Origin: Anaeromonas frigoriresistens
Lineage (GTDB): Bacteria > Bacillota > Clostridia > Tissierellales > SIT17
NCBI RefSeq assembly: GCF_016820655.1
Contig: NZ_WSFT01000051.1
Span: forward strand, 1-50,697
Length of the DNA: 50,697 nt
Direction: 5' to 3'
The stretch's first letter is position 1. Every line of letters starts with the position of its first letter. Shown here piece by piece: positions 42,738 to 50,697 of this stretch. Position numbers and translations under genes: made by a program. Below the pieces are notes generated by a model. It had not been told where the DNA came from. It did not search any database and saw nothing but the letters and a program-made list of their open reading frames with translations.

Positions 42738-44195
42738 ATGAGTGGAGTTTTAAGAGATATAAAACCATCAAAAGTATTTTATTATTTTGAAGAATTATCA
42801 AAAATACCTAGATGCTCTGGAGATGAAAAGAATGTAAGTAATTACTTAGTATCTTTTGCAAAAGAAAATAATTTAGAGGTTATTCAAGATGAAGCACTAA
42901 ATGTTATTATCAAGAAACCTGGAACTAAAGGGTATGAAAGTTCACCTACAGTTATTCTTCAAGGGCATATGGATATGGTATGTGAAAAAAATAAAGGAAC
43001 AGAGCATGATTTTTGTTCAGAACCTTTAGATTTAAGAATAGATGGAGACTTTGTTAAGGCCACAGGGACTACTTTAGGAGCAGATAATGGTATAGCTGTC
43101 GCATATGCTATGGCAATTTTAGGATCTGATGATATTCCTCATCCACCATTAGAAGTTTTAATCACTTCTGAAGAAGAAACAGGAATGGGCGGAGCTAATA
43201 AAGTACATAAAGAAAATCTTCTTGGTAAAATTCTTATCAATATTGATTCAGAAGAAGAAGGAGTATTGTTAGTTAGTTGCGCTGGAGGAGTAAGAAATAA
43301 AATTAAACTACCTATTGAATGGGAAAATATTGATAGAGGAACTAATCCTTATATATTAACAGTTAGAGGTCTTAGAGGTGGACACTCTGGTATGGAGATT
43401 AATAAACAGAGAGGAAATTCAAATAAAATTCTTGGAAGAATATTATTTGATTTAAATGAGAGTTTCGATATATCTGTTTATGAAGTTAACGGTGGAGCAA
43501 AAATGAATGCAATACCTAGAGAAGCAGATGCTAAAATTATTTTTAATAGTAATGAATTTGAAAATATAAATAGTAAAATAGAAGAATGGAATGATATTCT
43601 TACAAATGAATTAAAATCTGTTGATCCAGATATTAAAATAGCATTGACTGAAATGGATGAAAAGCCTAATAAGATTTTTTCAAAAGATACAGTGAATAAA
43701 TTGATAACCCTCTACAGATTGATTCCAAATGGAATTCAGAGTATGAGTATGGATATAGAAGGGTTAGTACAGAGTTCTACCAATATTGGAGTCGTAACTA
43801 CGTTTGACAAACAAATTGTATTTGAAAGTGCAATAAGAAGTTCTGTTAGAACATTAAAGCAAGAAATATTAAATAGACAAAAGGCATTAGCTGATATAAT
43901 AGGAGCTGAGATGACACCTGAAGCAGATTATCCTGAGTGGCAGTATGATCCAAACTCTTATATAAGAGGAGTATTTGTTGAATCTTATAAAGATATGTTT
44001 GGAAATGAACCGGAAATATCTGCAATTCATGCTGGATTGGAATGTGGCTTGTTTAAAGAGAAGTTAGGGGATGTAGATATGATATCCTTTGGACCAAATA
44101 TGTATGATGTGCACACTCCAGAAGAAGCTTTAAGCATAAGTTCTACTGAAAGAATGTGGAATTACTTAGTATCTGTATTAGAAAGAATAAAATAA
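42738..44195 (+). CDS. pepD: Aminoacyl-histidine dipeptidase (PepD, M20)
   Basis: A 485-residue zinc dipeptidase: start RDIKPSKVFYYFEELSKIPR CSGDEK, metal motifs ILQGHMDMVCE and TLGADNGIAVAYAMAI, the catalytic Glu pair in LITSEEETGMGGA, GLRGGHSGMEINKQRGN of the dimerisation domain and a C-terminal IHAGLECGLF. It cleaves Xaa-His and other dipeptides in the cytoplasm. The start at 42738 is chosen because AAAGGA lies 8 bases upstream; the ATG at 42729 overlaps it. Confidence 0.96.
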   Translation: MSGVLRDIKPSKVFYYFEELSKIPRCSGDEKNVSNYLVSFAKENNLEVIQDEALNVIIKKPGTKGYESSPTVILQGHMDMVCEKNKGTEHDFCSEPLDLRIDGDFVKATGTTLGADNGIAVAYAMAILGSDDIPHPPLEVLITSEEETGMGGANKVHKENLLGKILINIDSEEEGVLLVSCAGGVRNKIKLPIEWENIDRGTNPYILTVRGLRGGHSGMEINKQRGNSNKILGRILFDLNESFDISVYEVNGGAKMNAIPREADAKIIFNSNEFENINSKIEEWNDILTNELKSVDPDIKIALTEMDEKPNKIFSKDTVNKLITLYRLIPNGIQSMSMDIEGLVQSSTNIGVVTTFDKQIVFESAIRSSVRTLKQEILNRQKALADIIGAEMTPEADYPEWQYDPNSYIRGVFVESYKDMFGNEPEISAIHAGLECGLFKEKLGDVDMISFGPNMYDVHTPEEALSISSTERMWNYLVSVLERIK

Positions 44196-44204
44196 TTTAT
44201 CATA

Positions 44205-44241
44205 AAAAAAAGCGAGGAATGCGAATATTCCTCGCTTTTTT
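44205..44241 (+). terminator. Intrinsic terminator after pepD
   Basis: AAAAAAGCGAGGAAT pairs with ATTCCTCGCTTTTTT. Confidence 0.92.
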
Positions 44242-44370
44242 GTAAATATTTAATGTATATTAATATTAAAGACTTTATTCTTTTTAATAAATATAATAAT
44301 ATGTAATTAATACCTATACTCAATGGGTAAAATAATTATTGAGTAATTTAAATATAAAGGAGAGTATATA

Positions 44371-44739
44371 ATGAATAAAGATAATTGTTGTAATGATAAA
44401 AATGAAGATCAAAACTGTGGGTGTGAAGGACATGACCATGAGCATGAGCATGGATGTGGATGTGGAGGACATGATCACGACCATGAGCAATTAGAAATGA
44501 TAGAACTTACTTTAGATGATGAAACGGTTATAAATTGCTATGTAGTAGGTATATTTGAAGTAGATGACAAAGAATATATTGCATTACTTCCTGAAAATGA
44601 TGAAAGAGTATTATTATATGAATATAATGAGAATGAAGGAGTAATTGAGCTTAAAACTATAGAAGAAGATGAAGAGTTTGAGATAGTATCAGAAGCATAT
44701 TATGAATTATTTAATAATGAAGAGGAAGAAGAGGAATAA
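44371..44739 (+). CDS. DUF1292 protein with Cys/His-rich metal-binding N-terminus
   Basis: A 122-residue protein. Residues 1-38 are packed with Cys, His and acidic residues (NCCNDKNEDQNCGCEGHDHE then HEHGCGCGGHDHDHE), and residues 40-122 form a DUF1292 domain (MIELTLDDETVINCYVVGIF, KEYIALLPENDERVLLYEY) with an acidic tail. DUF1292 proteins are common in Firmicutes, usually near yqgF/mltG, with no known function. The added HDHEHEH cluster suggests metal (zinc or nickel) binding. AAAGGAGAG precedes the ATG; the M18 peptidase gene follows after 17 bp. Confidence 0.88.
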   Translation: MNKDNCCNDKNEDQNCGCEGHDHEHEHGCGCGGHDHDHEQLEMIELTLDDETVINCYVVGIFEVDDKEYIALLPENDERVLLYEYNENEGVIELKTIEEDEEFEIVSEAYYELFNNEEEEEE

Positions 44740-44756
44740 GTCTAAGGAGTGATTAG

Positions 44757-46058
44757 GTGACTAGGGAGCTAGATTTTGCTACAAGTTTATTAGATTTTAT
44801 ATATGAAAGTCCTACCCAATTTCATGCGGTTGATAGTTTAAAAAAGATACTATTGGAAAAAGGATTTAAAGAGTTGAAGTCAAAGGAAAGATGGAATGTA
44901 GAGAAGGGTGGAAAATACTTTACTACCAAAAATGATTCAGCATTAGTAGCTTTTCAATTAGGTAGTGGAGAAATTGAAGAAAAAGGATTTAAAATAATAG
45001 GAGCCCATACAGATACTCCTACATTTAGAATTAAACCAAATCCTGAAATGGTTGAAGGAGATACTTATTTAAGGCTTAATACTGAAGTTTATGGTGGACC
45101 AATATTAAATACATGGTTAGATAGACCCTTATCAATAGCAGGTAGAGTTTCAATAGAGAATAGTGATATATTAAACCCTAAAATTCAATTATTGAATATA
45201 AATAAACCTGTATTAATAATACCTAACATAGCAATTCATATGAATAAAAAAGTAAACCAAGGTATAGAGCTAAATAAACAGCAACATACTCTACCATTAG
45301 CTTCTATAATAACTGAAGAGTTTGAAAAGAACAATTATTTAGTAAATATAATTGCTAAAGAGTTAAATATAAAACCAGAGAGCATTATAGACTTTGATTT
45401 ATTTTTATATGAGTATAATAAAGGAAATATCATAGGATTTAATAATGAGTTTATTTCTACTGGTAAGCTTGACGATTTAGCTATGGTGCATGCAGGGATA
45501 AATTCATTAATAGAGGCACCTATTACTGAAGGGACTAGTGTAATGGCATGCTTTGATAACGAAGAAATAGGAAGTAGAACAAAGCAAGGAGCAGCTTCTC
45601 CTATGCTAAAAAATATTTTAGAGAGAATTGTATTAGCACAAAATAAAAATAGAGAATCATTTATGATGGCTTTGGATAATTCTTTTATTATATCAGCAGA
45701 CATGGCTCATGCTTTACATCCTAATTATTCAGATAAACATGATCCTACAAATAAACCTGTATTAAATGGTGGACCGGTTATAAAAATAAATGCTAATCAA
45801 TCATATACCACAGATAGTGATTCTGGCGCTGTATATGAGATGATATGTAGAAAGGCAGGTATACCATATCAAAAATTCGTTAACAGATCTGACGAAAGAG
45901 GAGGTTCAACAATAGGACCTATATCTTCAAGCCAATTAGATATAAGATCTATTGATATTGGTGGACCTATGCTAGGAATGCACTCAATTAGAGAACTGTG
46001 TGGAGTAAAAGATCATTATTATATAAAAAAATCATTTGATCAATTTTATAAACTATAG
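44757..46058 (+). CDS. M18 family aminopeptidase
   Basis: A 433-residue zinc aminopeptidase: FIYESPTQFHAVDSLKKIL, metal His in IIGAHTDTPTFRIKPNPE, LRLNTEVYGGPILNTWLDRP, CFDNEEIGSRTKQGA with the catalytic and metal Glu, SADMAHALHPNYSDKHDP, and PMLGMHSIRELCG at the end. This is the aspartyl-aminopeptidase/LAP4-like group active on N-terminal acidic or neutral residues. GTG start after AAGGAGTG. It is probably co-transcribed with the metal-binding DUF1292 gene. Confidence 0.95.
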   Translation: MTRELDFATSLLDFIYESPTQFHAVDSLKKILLEKGFKELKSKERWNVEKGGKYFTTKNDSALVAFQLGSGEIEEKGFKIIGAHTDTPTFRIKPNPEMVEGDTYLRLNTEVYGGPILNTWLDRPLSIAGRVSIENSDILNPKIQLLNINKPVLIIPNIAIHMNKKVNQGIELNKQQHTLPLASIITEEFEKNNYLVNIIAKELNIKPESIIDFDLFLYEYNKGNIIGFNNEFISTGKLDDLAMVHAGINSLIEAPITEGTSVMACFDNEEIGSRTKQGAASPMLKNILERIVLAQNKNRESFMMALDNSFIISADMAHALHPNYSDKHDPTNKPVLNGGPVIKINANQSYTTDSDSGAVYEMICRKAGIPYQKFVNRSDERGGSTIGPISSSQLDIRSIDIGGPMLGMHSIRELCGVKDHYYIKKSFDQFYKL

Positions 46059-46087
46059 GGGTAGCATTTATGCTACCCTAATTTTTT
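46056..46087 (+). terminator. Intrinsic terminator after M18 peptidase
   Basis: TAGGGGTAGCA-TTTA-TGCTACCCTA followed by ATTTTTT; overlaps the stop codon. Confidence 0.92.
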
Positions 46088-46106
46088 AAACAGAAGGAGA
46101 GATAAT

Positions 46107-46676
46107 ATGCCTCACAAATTTGATCCAAAACACAAGGAAAAACTTGATTCCGAAAAAAGAAGAGAAATTTTTAAGCCTAATGAAATCTTAAATAAATTAT
46201 TATTACAAAAAGGATATGATGTAGCTGATATTGGTTGTGGGACTGGTTTTTTCTCCATTCCTGCAGCAAAGATAATAGGAGAAAATAATAAAGTATATGC
46301 ATCAGATATTTCAGAGGAAATGTTAGATGTAGTAAAGGAAAAAATCGAAAAAGAAAATATAAATAATATTGAATTAATAAAGGGAACAGAATATGATTCG
46401 CCAGTAGGAGAAGTAGATTATATAATATTGTCTAATATTTTCCATGAGGTTGCAGATAAAGATAAATTTTTAAAAAATTATTTAGCATACTTACGTAATA
46501 ATGGGTTAATTTCATTTATAGAATGGAAAAAGAAGGATACAGAAGAAGGCCCTCCTTATAAAGATAGATTAGATAGTGAAGAATTGATTAGTATTGTTGA
46601 AGAAAAAGGGTTAGTAGTAGTAGATAAGATAGATATTAATGAAACCCATTATGGGTTAGTTGTTAGAAAGATTTAG
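46107..46676 (+). CDS. Class I SAM-dependent methyltransferase
   Basis: A 189-residue protein with SAM-binding VADIGCGTGFFSIPAAKIIG, VYASDISEEMLDVVKEKI, and the motif IV region YIILSNIFHEVADKDKFLKN. The start HKFDPKHKEKLDSEKRREIF is common in a clade of small Clostridial methyltransferases related to UbiE/ArsM folds. The substrate is unknown. AGAAGGAGAG precedes the ATG. The HAD gene starts 10 bp after its stop. Confidence 0.92.
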   Translation: MPHKFDPKHKEKLDSEKRREIFKPNEILNKLLLQKGYDVADIGCGTGFFSIPAAKIIGENNKVYASDISEEMLDVVKEKIEKENINNIELIKGTEYDSPVGEVDYIILSNIFHEVADKDKFLKNYLAYLRNNGLISFIEWKKKDTEEGPPYKDRLDSEELISIVEEKGLVVVDKIDINETHYGLVVRKI

Positions 46677-46686
46677 AGGTAGAATT

Positions 46687-47523
46687 ATGGATTATAAACT
46701 TGTTGCAATAGATTTAGATGGTACATTACTTACAGATGATAAAGAAATAAGTAAAGATAATTTAGATACCCTTAGAAGTTTAATAGATAAAGGTATTGAA
46801 GTGATAATTGCTACTGGTAGGAGATATTGGTCAGCAAAAAAACTTATAGAGAATCTAAATATGAATATTATTATAATCTCAAATAATGGGAATATTGTAC
46901 GAAGAGTTAAGGATGATAAAATATTAATAGAAAAATATTTGGATTTAAAAGACTTTAATATGTTATTAAGGGAAGGTAAAAAATTAAATTTACATCCAAT
47001 CCTTCACACTAATAGCTATGAAAAAGGATGGGATTTTGTTGTAGAATACGATATTAATGATAAGAGATATAAGAATTATATTAGTTCTGAAGAAAAAAGA
47101 TATAAAAGGATTAGAAATTTTATAGACTATGAAGATGATAAAATACTAGTAGCTTGTTATTTAGATGAATATAAAAAACTAGATAGTTTTATAAAGGAGA
47201 TAGAAAATAAATATCCAAATAAATTTTCTTATCATATAATGAGAAATCTTAATAAATCAGGACCTATACTAGAAGTCATGAACCCTTTAGGCTCAAAATG
47301 GAATAGCATAATGGAGTATGCTAATGAAAAGGATATTATGGATAAAGAAATAATTACAATTGGTGATGATAATAATGATGTAGAAATGTTAAAAGAATCA
47401 GGCTTAGGAATAGCTATGAAAAATGGATGTAATGAAGCTAAACAGTCCTCAGATATTATTTCAAGTAGAGATAATAATAACTCTGGAGTTGCCTTTGAGT
47501 TAAAAAGAATATTTGACATTTAA
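46687..47523 (+). CDS. Cof-type HAD-IIB phosphatase
   Basis: A 278-residue HAD enzyme: motif I VAIDLDGTLLTDDKEIS, motif II IIATGRRYWSA, the C2B cap in the middle, and motif III/IV ITIGDDNNDVEMLKESGLGIAMKNG. Cof-type proteins dephosphorylate sugar phosphates, FMN and similar metabolites. The start at 46687 has AGAGGT 7 bases upstream; the frame opens earlier, but that would overlap the methyltransferase end without a ribosome binding site. Confidence 0.94.
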   Translation: MDYKLVAIDLDGTLLTDDKEISKDNLDTLRSLIDKGIEVIIATGRRYWSAKKLIENLNMNIIIISNNGNIVRRVKDDKILIEKYLDLKDFNMLLREGKKLNLHPILHTNSYEKGWDFVVEYDINDKRYKNYISSEEKRYKRIRNFIDYEDDKILVACYLDEYKKLDSFIKEIENKYPNKFSYHIMRNLNKSGPILEVMNPLGSKWNSIMEYANEKDIMDKEIITIGDDNNDVEMLKESGLGIAMKNGCNEAKQSSDIISSRDNNNSGVAFELKRIFDI

Positions 47524-47587
47524 TAAGTCATAATAATAGGACCTATTAAATATATTTTAATAAGAAGGTAATTAAGGGGGAGGTCCT

Positions 47588-47773
47588 ATGTCAATAATAA
47601 ATGCATTATCAGTAGTATTAATTCTGATAGGAGCTGTTAATTGGGGTCTGGTTGGATTACTGAATTTTAACCTAGTAGAATTTCTATTTAAGAAAAACTC
47701 ACTTATTTCACGATTAATCTATACTTTAGTTGGTATAGCAGGAGTATATACAATTTTATATTTAATATTTTAA
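47588..47773 (+). CDS. DUF378 small membrane protein
   Basis: A 61-residue protein with two helices: ALSVVLILIGAVNWGLVGLL, the DUF378 signature, and SRLIYTLVGIAGVYTILYLI. AGGGGGAGG precedes the ATG. Function unknown. The stop codon is embedded in the terminator hairpin. Confidence 0.92.
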   Translation: MSIINALSVVLILIGAVNWGLVGLLNFNLVEFLFKKNSLISRLIYTLVGIAGVYTILYLIF

Positions 47774-47799
47774 GGAGCTATATAGCTCCTTAAAATATT
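47764..47799 (+). terminator. Intrinsic terminator after DUF378 gene
   Basis: AATATTTTAAGGAGCTA and its exact complement with TA between; contains the stop codon. Confidence 0.88.
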
Positions 47800-47823
47800 G
47801 AAAAAAATAATATAATAATATAT

Positions 47824-47854
47824 TATATATATTTAGAGGGTCTAAATATATATA
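47824..47854 (+). promoter_or_regulatory. Operator-like dyad before the EamA gene
   Basis: A 14-bp perfect inverted repeat around GGG (core TATTTAGA-GGG-TCTAAATA), placed directly before the ribosome binding site. It could be a repressor site or an RNA hairpin. Confidence 0.5.
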
Positions 47855-47866
47855 ATGGAGGATATG

Positions 47867-48805
47867 ATGAAAAAACAAAATGAATATTTACCTGTTTTTG
47901 CAGGATTAACTGTTTCTATAATCTTTGGATTTTCCTTTCTGTTTACTAAGATAGGACTTAATGAGATAAATAATGATGTTTTTTATATGTTATCTTTGAG
48001 ATTTCTTGTTGCTGCAATAGCATTAACAGTATTAAATATTATTGGGAAATTAAAAGTTGATTTCAAAGGCAAAAAAATACATATATTATTTTTATTATCA
48101 TTTTTTCAACCTATTGCGTACTTTATATTTGAAACTATTGGAATAAAATATACATCTTCCTCTGAGGCAGGGATGATGATAGCTCTTATTCCAGTTATAG
48201 TTACTATATTGGCTTTTATATTTTTAAATGAAAGACCAAAGTTAGTACAAGTTGTATTCGTTCTTCTTTCAGTCTGTGGAGTAATTTTTATCAATATAAT
48301 GAAAGGTGAGATTAACGGTAACATAATTGGGGTATTGTTTCTATTAGGTGCTGTTCTTTCGGCAGGATTCTATAATATATTATCAAGAAAATCCTCATTG
48401 AGCTTTAAGCCTGTAGAGATTACCTTTGTAATGATGTGGGTGGGAGCTATAATATTTAATATGATATCGATAATAAAATTTTCAATAAATGGAGATATTA
48501 ATCAATATTTGTTACCTTTAAGAAATGTGAAATTTATAATATCAATATTATACTTAGGGATTTTATCCTCTGTAATAGCTTTTTTTATGCTGAATTATAT
48601 GCTATCAAAGCTAGAAGCATCAAAATCGGCTGTTTTTACGAATTTAACTACTATAGTTTCCATTATAGCTGGTGTGATAATATTAAATGAATCTTTTTAT
48701 TGGTACCATTATATTGGTGGAATTATGATAATCATAGGAGTTTGGGGTACTAATTATTATGGCAAGAGTCGTAAACTAAATAAGAACAGAACTATGAGAC
48801 AGTAA
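47867..48805 (+). CDS. DMT-superfamily (EamA) transporter
   Basis: A 312-residue protein with ten membrane helices in two EamA repeats: VFAGLTVSIIFGFSFLFTKI at the start, EAGMMIALIPVIVTILAFIF, then NIIGVLFLLGAVLSAGFYNI, and a final FTNLTTIVSIIAGVIILNES and YIGGIMIIIGVWGTNYYG. Members export amino acids or other metabolites; the substrate is unknown. Start at 47867 after GGAGG; 47864 is equally in frame. A perfect dyad lies just upstream. Confidence 0.92.
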   Translation: MKKQNEYLPVFAGLTVSIIFGFSFLFTKIGLNEINNDVFYMLSLRFLVAAIALTVLNIIGKLKVDFKGKKIHILFLLSFFQPIAYFIFETIGIKYTSSSEAGMMIALIPVIVTILAFIFLNERPKLVQVVFVLLSVCGVIFINIMKGEINGNIIGVLFLLGAVLSAGFYNILSRKSSLSFKPVEITFVMMWVGAIIFNMISIIKFSINGDINQYLLPLRNVKFIISILYLGILSSVIAFFMLNYMLSKLEASKSAVFTNLTTIVSIIAGVIILNESFYWYHYIGGIMIIIGVWGTNYYGKSRKLNKNRTMRQ

Positions 48806-48873
48806 TAAAATTAGACAGATGACATCATATCTGATATCATTGACAATGAATCTATTATAAAGGAGAGTTTTAA

Positions 48874-49617
48874 ATGGATAATAAAGTATTAGCAGTAGTT
48901 GAAGGAAGAGAGATAACAGAACAAGATTTACAACAATTACTACAGAGCTTAGGTCCACAACAAGCTATGCAATTTAATTCTGAAGAAGGAAGACAAAGGT
49001 TATTAGAAGAGCTAATCAACCAAGAATTATTCTATCTTGATGCAAAAGATAAAAATATGGATGAAGAAGCTGAGTTTAAAATTGAATTAGAAAGAGCAAA
49101 AGCAAGTCTTTTAAAGCAATATGCTATGAGAGCTTTATTAAGTGATGCAGATGTAACAGAGAAAGAAGTTACAGAATACTATAATAATAATAAAGAAATG
49201 TTTAAAGAAGGCGAGCAAGCTAGCGCTAAACATATTCTTGTTGATGATAAAGAAAAAGCAGAAGAAATCAAAAAAGAGTTAAATGAAGGACTTAGTTTTG
49301 AAGAAGCTGCTAAAAAATATTCAAGCTGTCCATCAAAAGAAAAGGGTGGAGACTTAGGGTATTTCACTAAAGGAAGAATGGTTCCTGAGTTTGAAGAAGC
49401 AGCATTCAATATGAATGTTGGAGAAATTAGTGATCCAGTAAAAACTCAATTTGGATACCATATAATAAAACTAGAAGATAAAAAAGATGAAAAACAATTA
49501 GTTTTAGATGAGGTAAGAGATCAAATTAAGCAACAATTAATAGGAATGAAGCAAAATGATCTTTATTTAAATAAGACTAGTGAATTAAAAGGAAAATATA
49601 ATATAGAAACAAAATAA
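48874..49617 (+). CDS. Parvulin-type peptidyl-prolyl isomerase without signal peptide
   Basis: A 247-residue protein with an N-terminal SurA/PrsA-like helical arm (VEGREITEQDLQQLLQSLG) and a PpiC domain: ASAKHILVDDKEKAEEIKKE, then SSCPSKEKGGDLGYFTKGRM, VPEFEEAAFNMNVGEISDP and TQFGYHIIKLEDK. Unlike PrsA there is no lipobox or signal sequence, so it should be a cytosolic foldase. AAAGGAGAG precedes the ATG. Followed by a bidirectional terminator. Confidence 0.94.
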   Translation: MDNKVLAVVEGREITEQDLQQLLQSLGPQQAMQFNSEEGRQRLLEELINQELFYLDAKDKNMDEEAEFKIELERAKASLLKQYAMRALLSDADVTEKEVTEYYNNNKEMFKEGEQASAKHILVDDKEKAEEIKKELNEGLSFEEAAKKYSSCPSKEKGGDLGYFTKGRMVPEFEEAAFNMNVGEISDPVKTQFGYHIIKLEDKKDEKQLVLDEVRDQIKQQLIGMKQNDLYLNKTSELKGKYNIETK

Positions 49618-49647
49618 GTGAAATGGCTAAGCCATTTCACTTATTTT
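49613..49647. terminator. Bidirectional terminator
   Basis: AATAAGTGAAATGGC pairs with GCCATTTCACTTATT, with A- and T-runs on both sides, between the convergent parvulin and small membrane genes. Confidence 0.9.
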
Positions 49648-49839
49648 TTATTCATTGTCTATAATGCTTCCATCATTTCTATGTTGTACTAAATCTATTC
49701 CACCTAAAACAATATGAGCTAGACCAAAACCCACTATGCCCCAAGCTAAATTTTTTCTAGTACTTCTTTTAGACATTAAACCAGCTGTAGTAACTACAGC
49801 ACCCAATGCAGTAGGAATAGTTCCTTCTTTGACAGTCAT
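49648..49839 (-). CDS. Small conserved-looking membrane protein (63 aa)
   Basis: AAAAGGAGGTAATTA precedes the ATG on the minus strand. The protein has two hydrophobic segments, TIPTALGAVVTTAGLM and LAWGIVGFGLAHIVLGGIDL, separated by a basic loop (SKRSTRKN), and a hydrophilic end. The GFGLAHIVLGG motif suggests a small conserved family, but I cannot name it. Confidence 0.7.
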   Translation of the reverse strand: MTVKEGTIPTALGAVVTTAGLMSKRSTRKNLAWGIVGFGLAHIVLGGIDLVQHRNDGSIIDNE

Positions 49840-49998
49840 TTAATTACCTCCTTTTAAAAGAGTATATTAGTATTTTAACCAATAAGTTATTAAATAATAA
49901 TAGGTTAAATTAGGAATAATACAAATATATAAGAAATGGTTAATTGAATTATTTGTGGGTAATATCAATAGATATAATAAATATTATGAGGTGATTTT

Positions 49999-50475
49999 AT
50001 GGAAGAAAAAAAACCTGTTATAGGAGAAAAAGCTCTAAGTTTTAGCCTAGAATCTACTAATGGTGAAAAAACTTCACTAGAAGATTTTAAAGAAGATAAA
50101 AATGTTATATTATTTTTTTATCCAAAGGATAACACTCCTGGCTGAATAACTGAAGCCTCTGAGTTCAGAGATCATTATAACGAAATAATTAAGTATAATT
50201 TTGAAGTACTGGGAATAAGTAAAGATAGCATTAAAAGTCATAATAGATTTAAAGAAAAATTTAACTTACCTTTTGAATTGTTGAGTGATCCAAATAGAGA
50301 AATACATAAATTATACAATGTTTTAAAGCCCAAAAAAATGTTTGGAAAAGAAGTTATAGGGACAGTAAGATCAACATTTATTATTGATAAAGAAGGAGTT
50401 TTAATTAAAGAATTTAGAAATGTTAAAGCTAAAGGACATGGTGAAGAAGTACTAGAATATATTAAAAGTATGTAA
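49999..50475 (+). CDS. Selenocysteine-containing peroxiredoxin (BCP/PrxQ type)
   Basis: From an ATG (49999) behind GAGGTG the frame reads EEKKPVIGEKALSFSLEST, then ILFFYPKDNTPG, an in-frame TGA at 50143-50145 (codon 49), then ITEASEFRDHYNEI and on to a stop, 158 residues. In BCP/PrxQ the motif is NTPGCTTEACEFRD, so UGA replaces the peroxidatic Cys exactly. The resolving Cys five residues later is Ser, so resolution must come from elsewhere. VRSTFIIDKEGVL is the conserved later motif. A hairpin with SECIS features follows the UGA. It reduces peroxides using a thiol partner, probably thioredoxin. Confidence 0.88.
50157..50170 (+). promoter_or_regulatory. Candidate bacterial SECIS hairpin
   Basis: CTCTG pairs perfectly with CAGAG around loop AGTT. 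The loop starts 17 nt after the UGA and has G as its second base, which fits the bacterial SECIS pattern recognised by SelB. Confidence 0.65.
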
Positions 50476-50480
50476 ATATA

Positions 50481-50520
50481 AATTAAGGACAAAACCTTTT
50501 AAAAGGTTTTGTCCTTAATT
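50481..50520. terminator. Intrinsic terminator after the peroxiredoxin
   Basis: A perfect 40-nt palindrome (20-bp arms, AATTAAGGACAAAACCTTTT and its complement), transcribable from either side. Confidence 0.9.
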
Positions 50521-50647
50521 TATGCTTTTATGAAGGGTTTTTATTTTTTTAATAGATATAACATATGATAAAAAATAATTCATATAAACAATAGTTATAT
50601 AGTAGAATATACTAGCAACATATGATATAATAGGAATAGGTGATGAT

Positions 50648-50697
50648 ATGAATAACAATGTAAGTTACGGAAGAGGTTATGTTTACTCAATCCAATA
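50648..50697 (+). CDS. Start of an unidentified gene (3' partial)
   Basis: TAGGTGATGAT precedes an ATG followed by NNNVSYGRGYVYSIQ up to the window edge, with TATAAT at 50626-50631 upstream. Sixteen codons are too few for a family call. Confidence 0.4.
   Translation, partial: MNNNVSYGRGYVYSIQ

Overview
The window reads as chromosomal DNA of a very AT-rich, Gram-positive, spore-forming anaerobe of the Clostridia; Tissierellales-like is plausible, but the sequence alone does not fix the genus. The case rests on the low G+C, strong AGGAGG-type ribosome binding sites, CodY, QueT with a preQ1-type leader, a tandem glycine riboswitch, DUF421/DUF1657 sporulation-associated genes, rubredoxin, flavodoxin, and UGA-encoded selenocysteine. 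No rRNA, tRNA, CRISPR array, prophage or intact insertion sequence was seen. Most of it is ordinary core and housekeeping sequence in short operons separated by intrinsic terminators.

Layout. 0-5 kb: 5'-truncated L,D-transpeptidase, UPF0173 hydrolase, VOC protein, FMN-binding protein, a hidden minus-strand Asn-rich small protein with a spore-protease-like site, and a MarR/NmrA pair with a palindromic operator. 5.1-5.7 kb: remnants of a flavodoxin-reductase-like gene and of a second UPF0173 gene. 5.8-9.5 kb: DUF4363-DUF421-DUF1657 cluster, lipoprotein, TetR regulator with operator, flavodoxin. 9.5-18.7 kb: YczE-like membrane protein, membrane GDPD, DegV, threonine synthase, a selenocysteine FrnE/DsbA-like protein, TVP38, MscS, MBL hydrolase, and a BCCT transporter remnant. 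18.9-31.8 kb: rubredoxin, CvfB, two chemoreceptors, DEAD-box helicase, FAD oxidoreductase, a gene-free structured stretch, a Tyr/Gly-rich coat-like protein, a compact promoter-small RNA-terminator unit, RsgA, methyltransferase, CAP protein. 32-36 kb: HAD phosphatase and an ECF sigma/anti-sigma envelope-stress operon. 36-40 kb: CodY, preQ1-type leader with small ORF and queT, amidase, glycine riboswitch with a PfoR-family membrane protein. 40-50.7 kb: iron-sulfur membrane protein, MnmA, PepD and M18 peptidases, DUF1292, HAD phosphatase, EamA exporter, parvulin, and a selenocysteine peroxiredoxin.

The most informative findings are two selenoprotein genes that a standard ORF search breaks: a UPFC thioredoxin-fold protein (minus strand, 15152-15754) and a peroxiredoxin with Sec at the peroxidatic position (49999-50475). 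With rubredoxin and flavodoxin they suggest selenium-based thiol/peroxide chemistry in an anaerobe. Other leads are the glycine riboswitch on an orphan EIIC-like permease, a GNRA-hairpin-rich gene-free region near 26 kb, a probable AUU start on the TVP38 gene, and a cryptic SASP-like gene.
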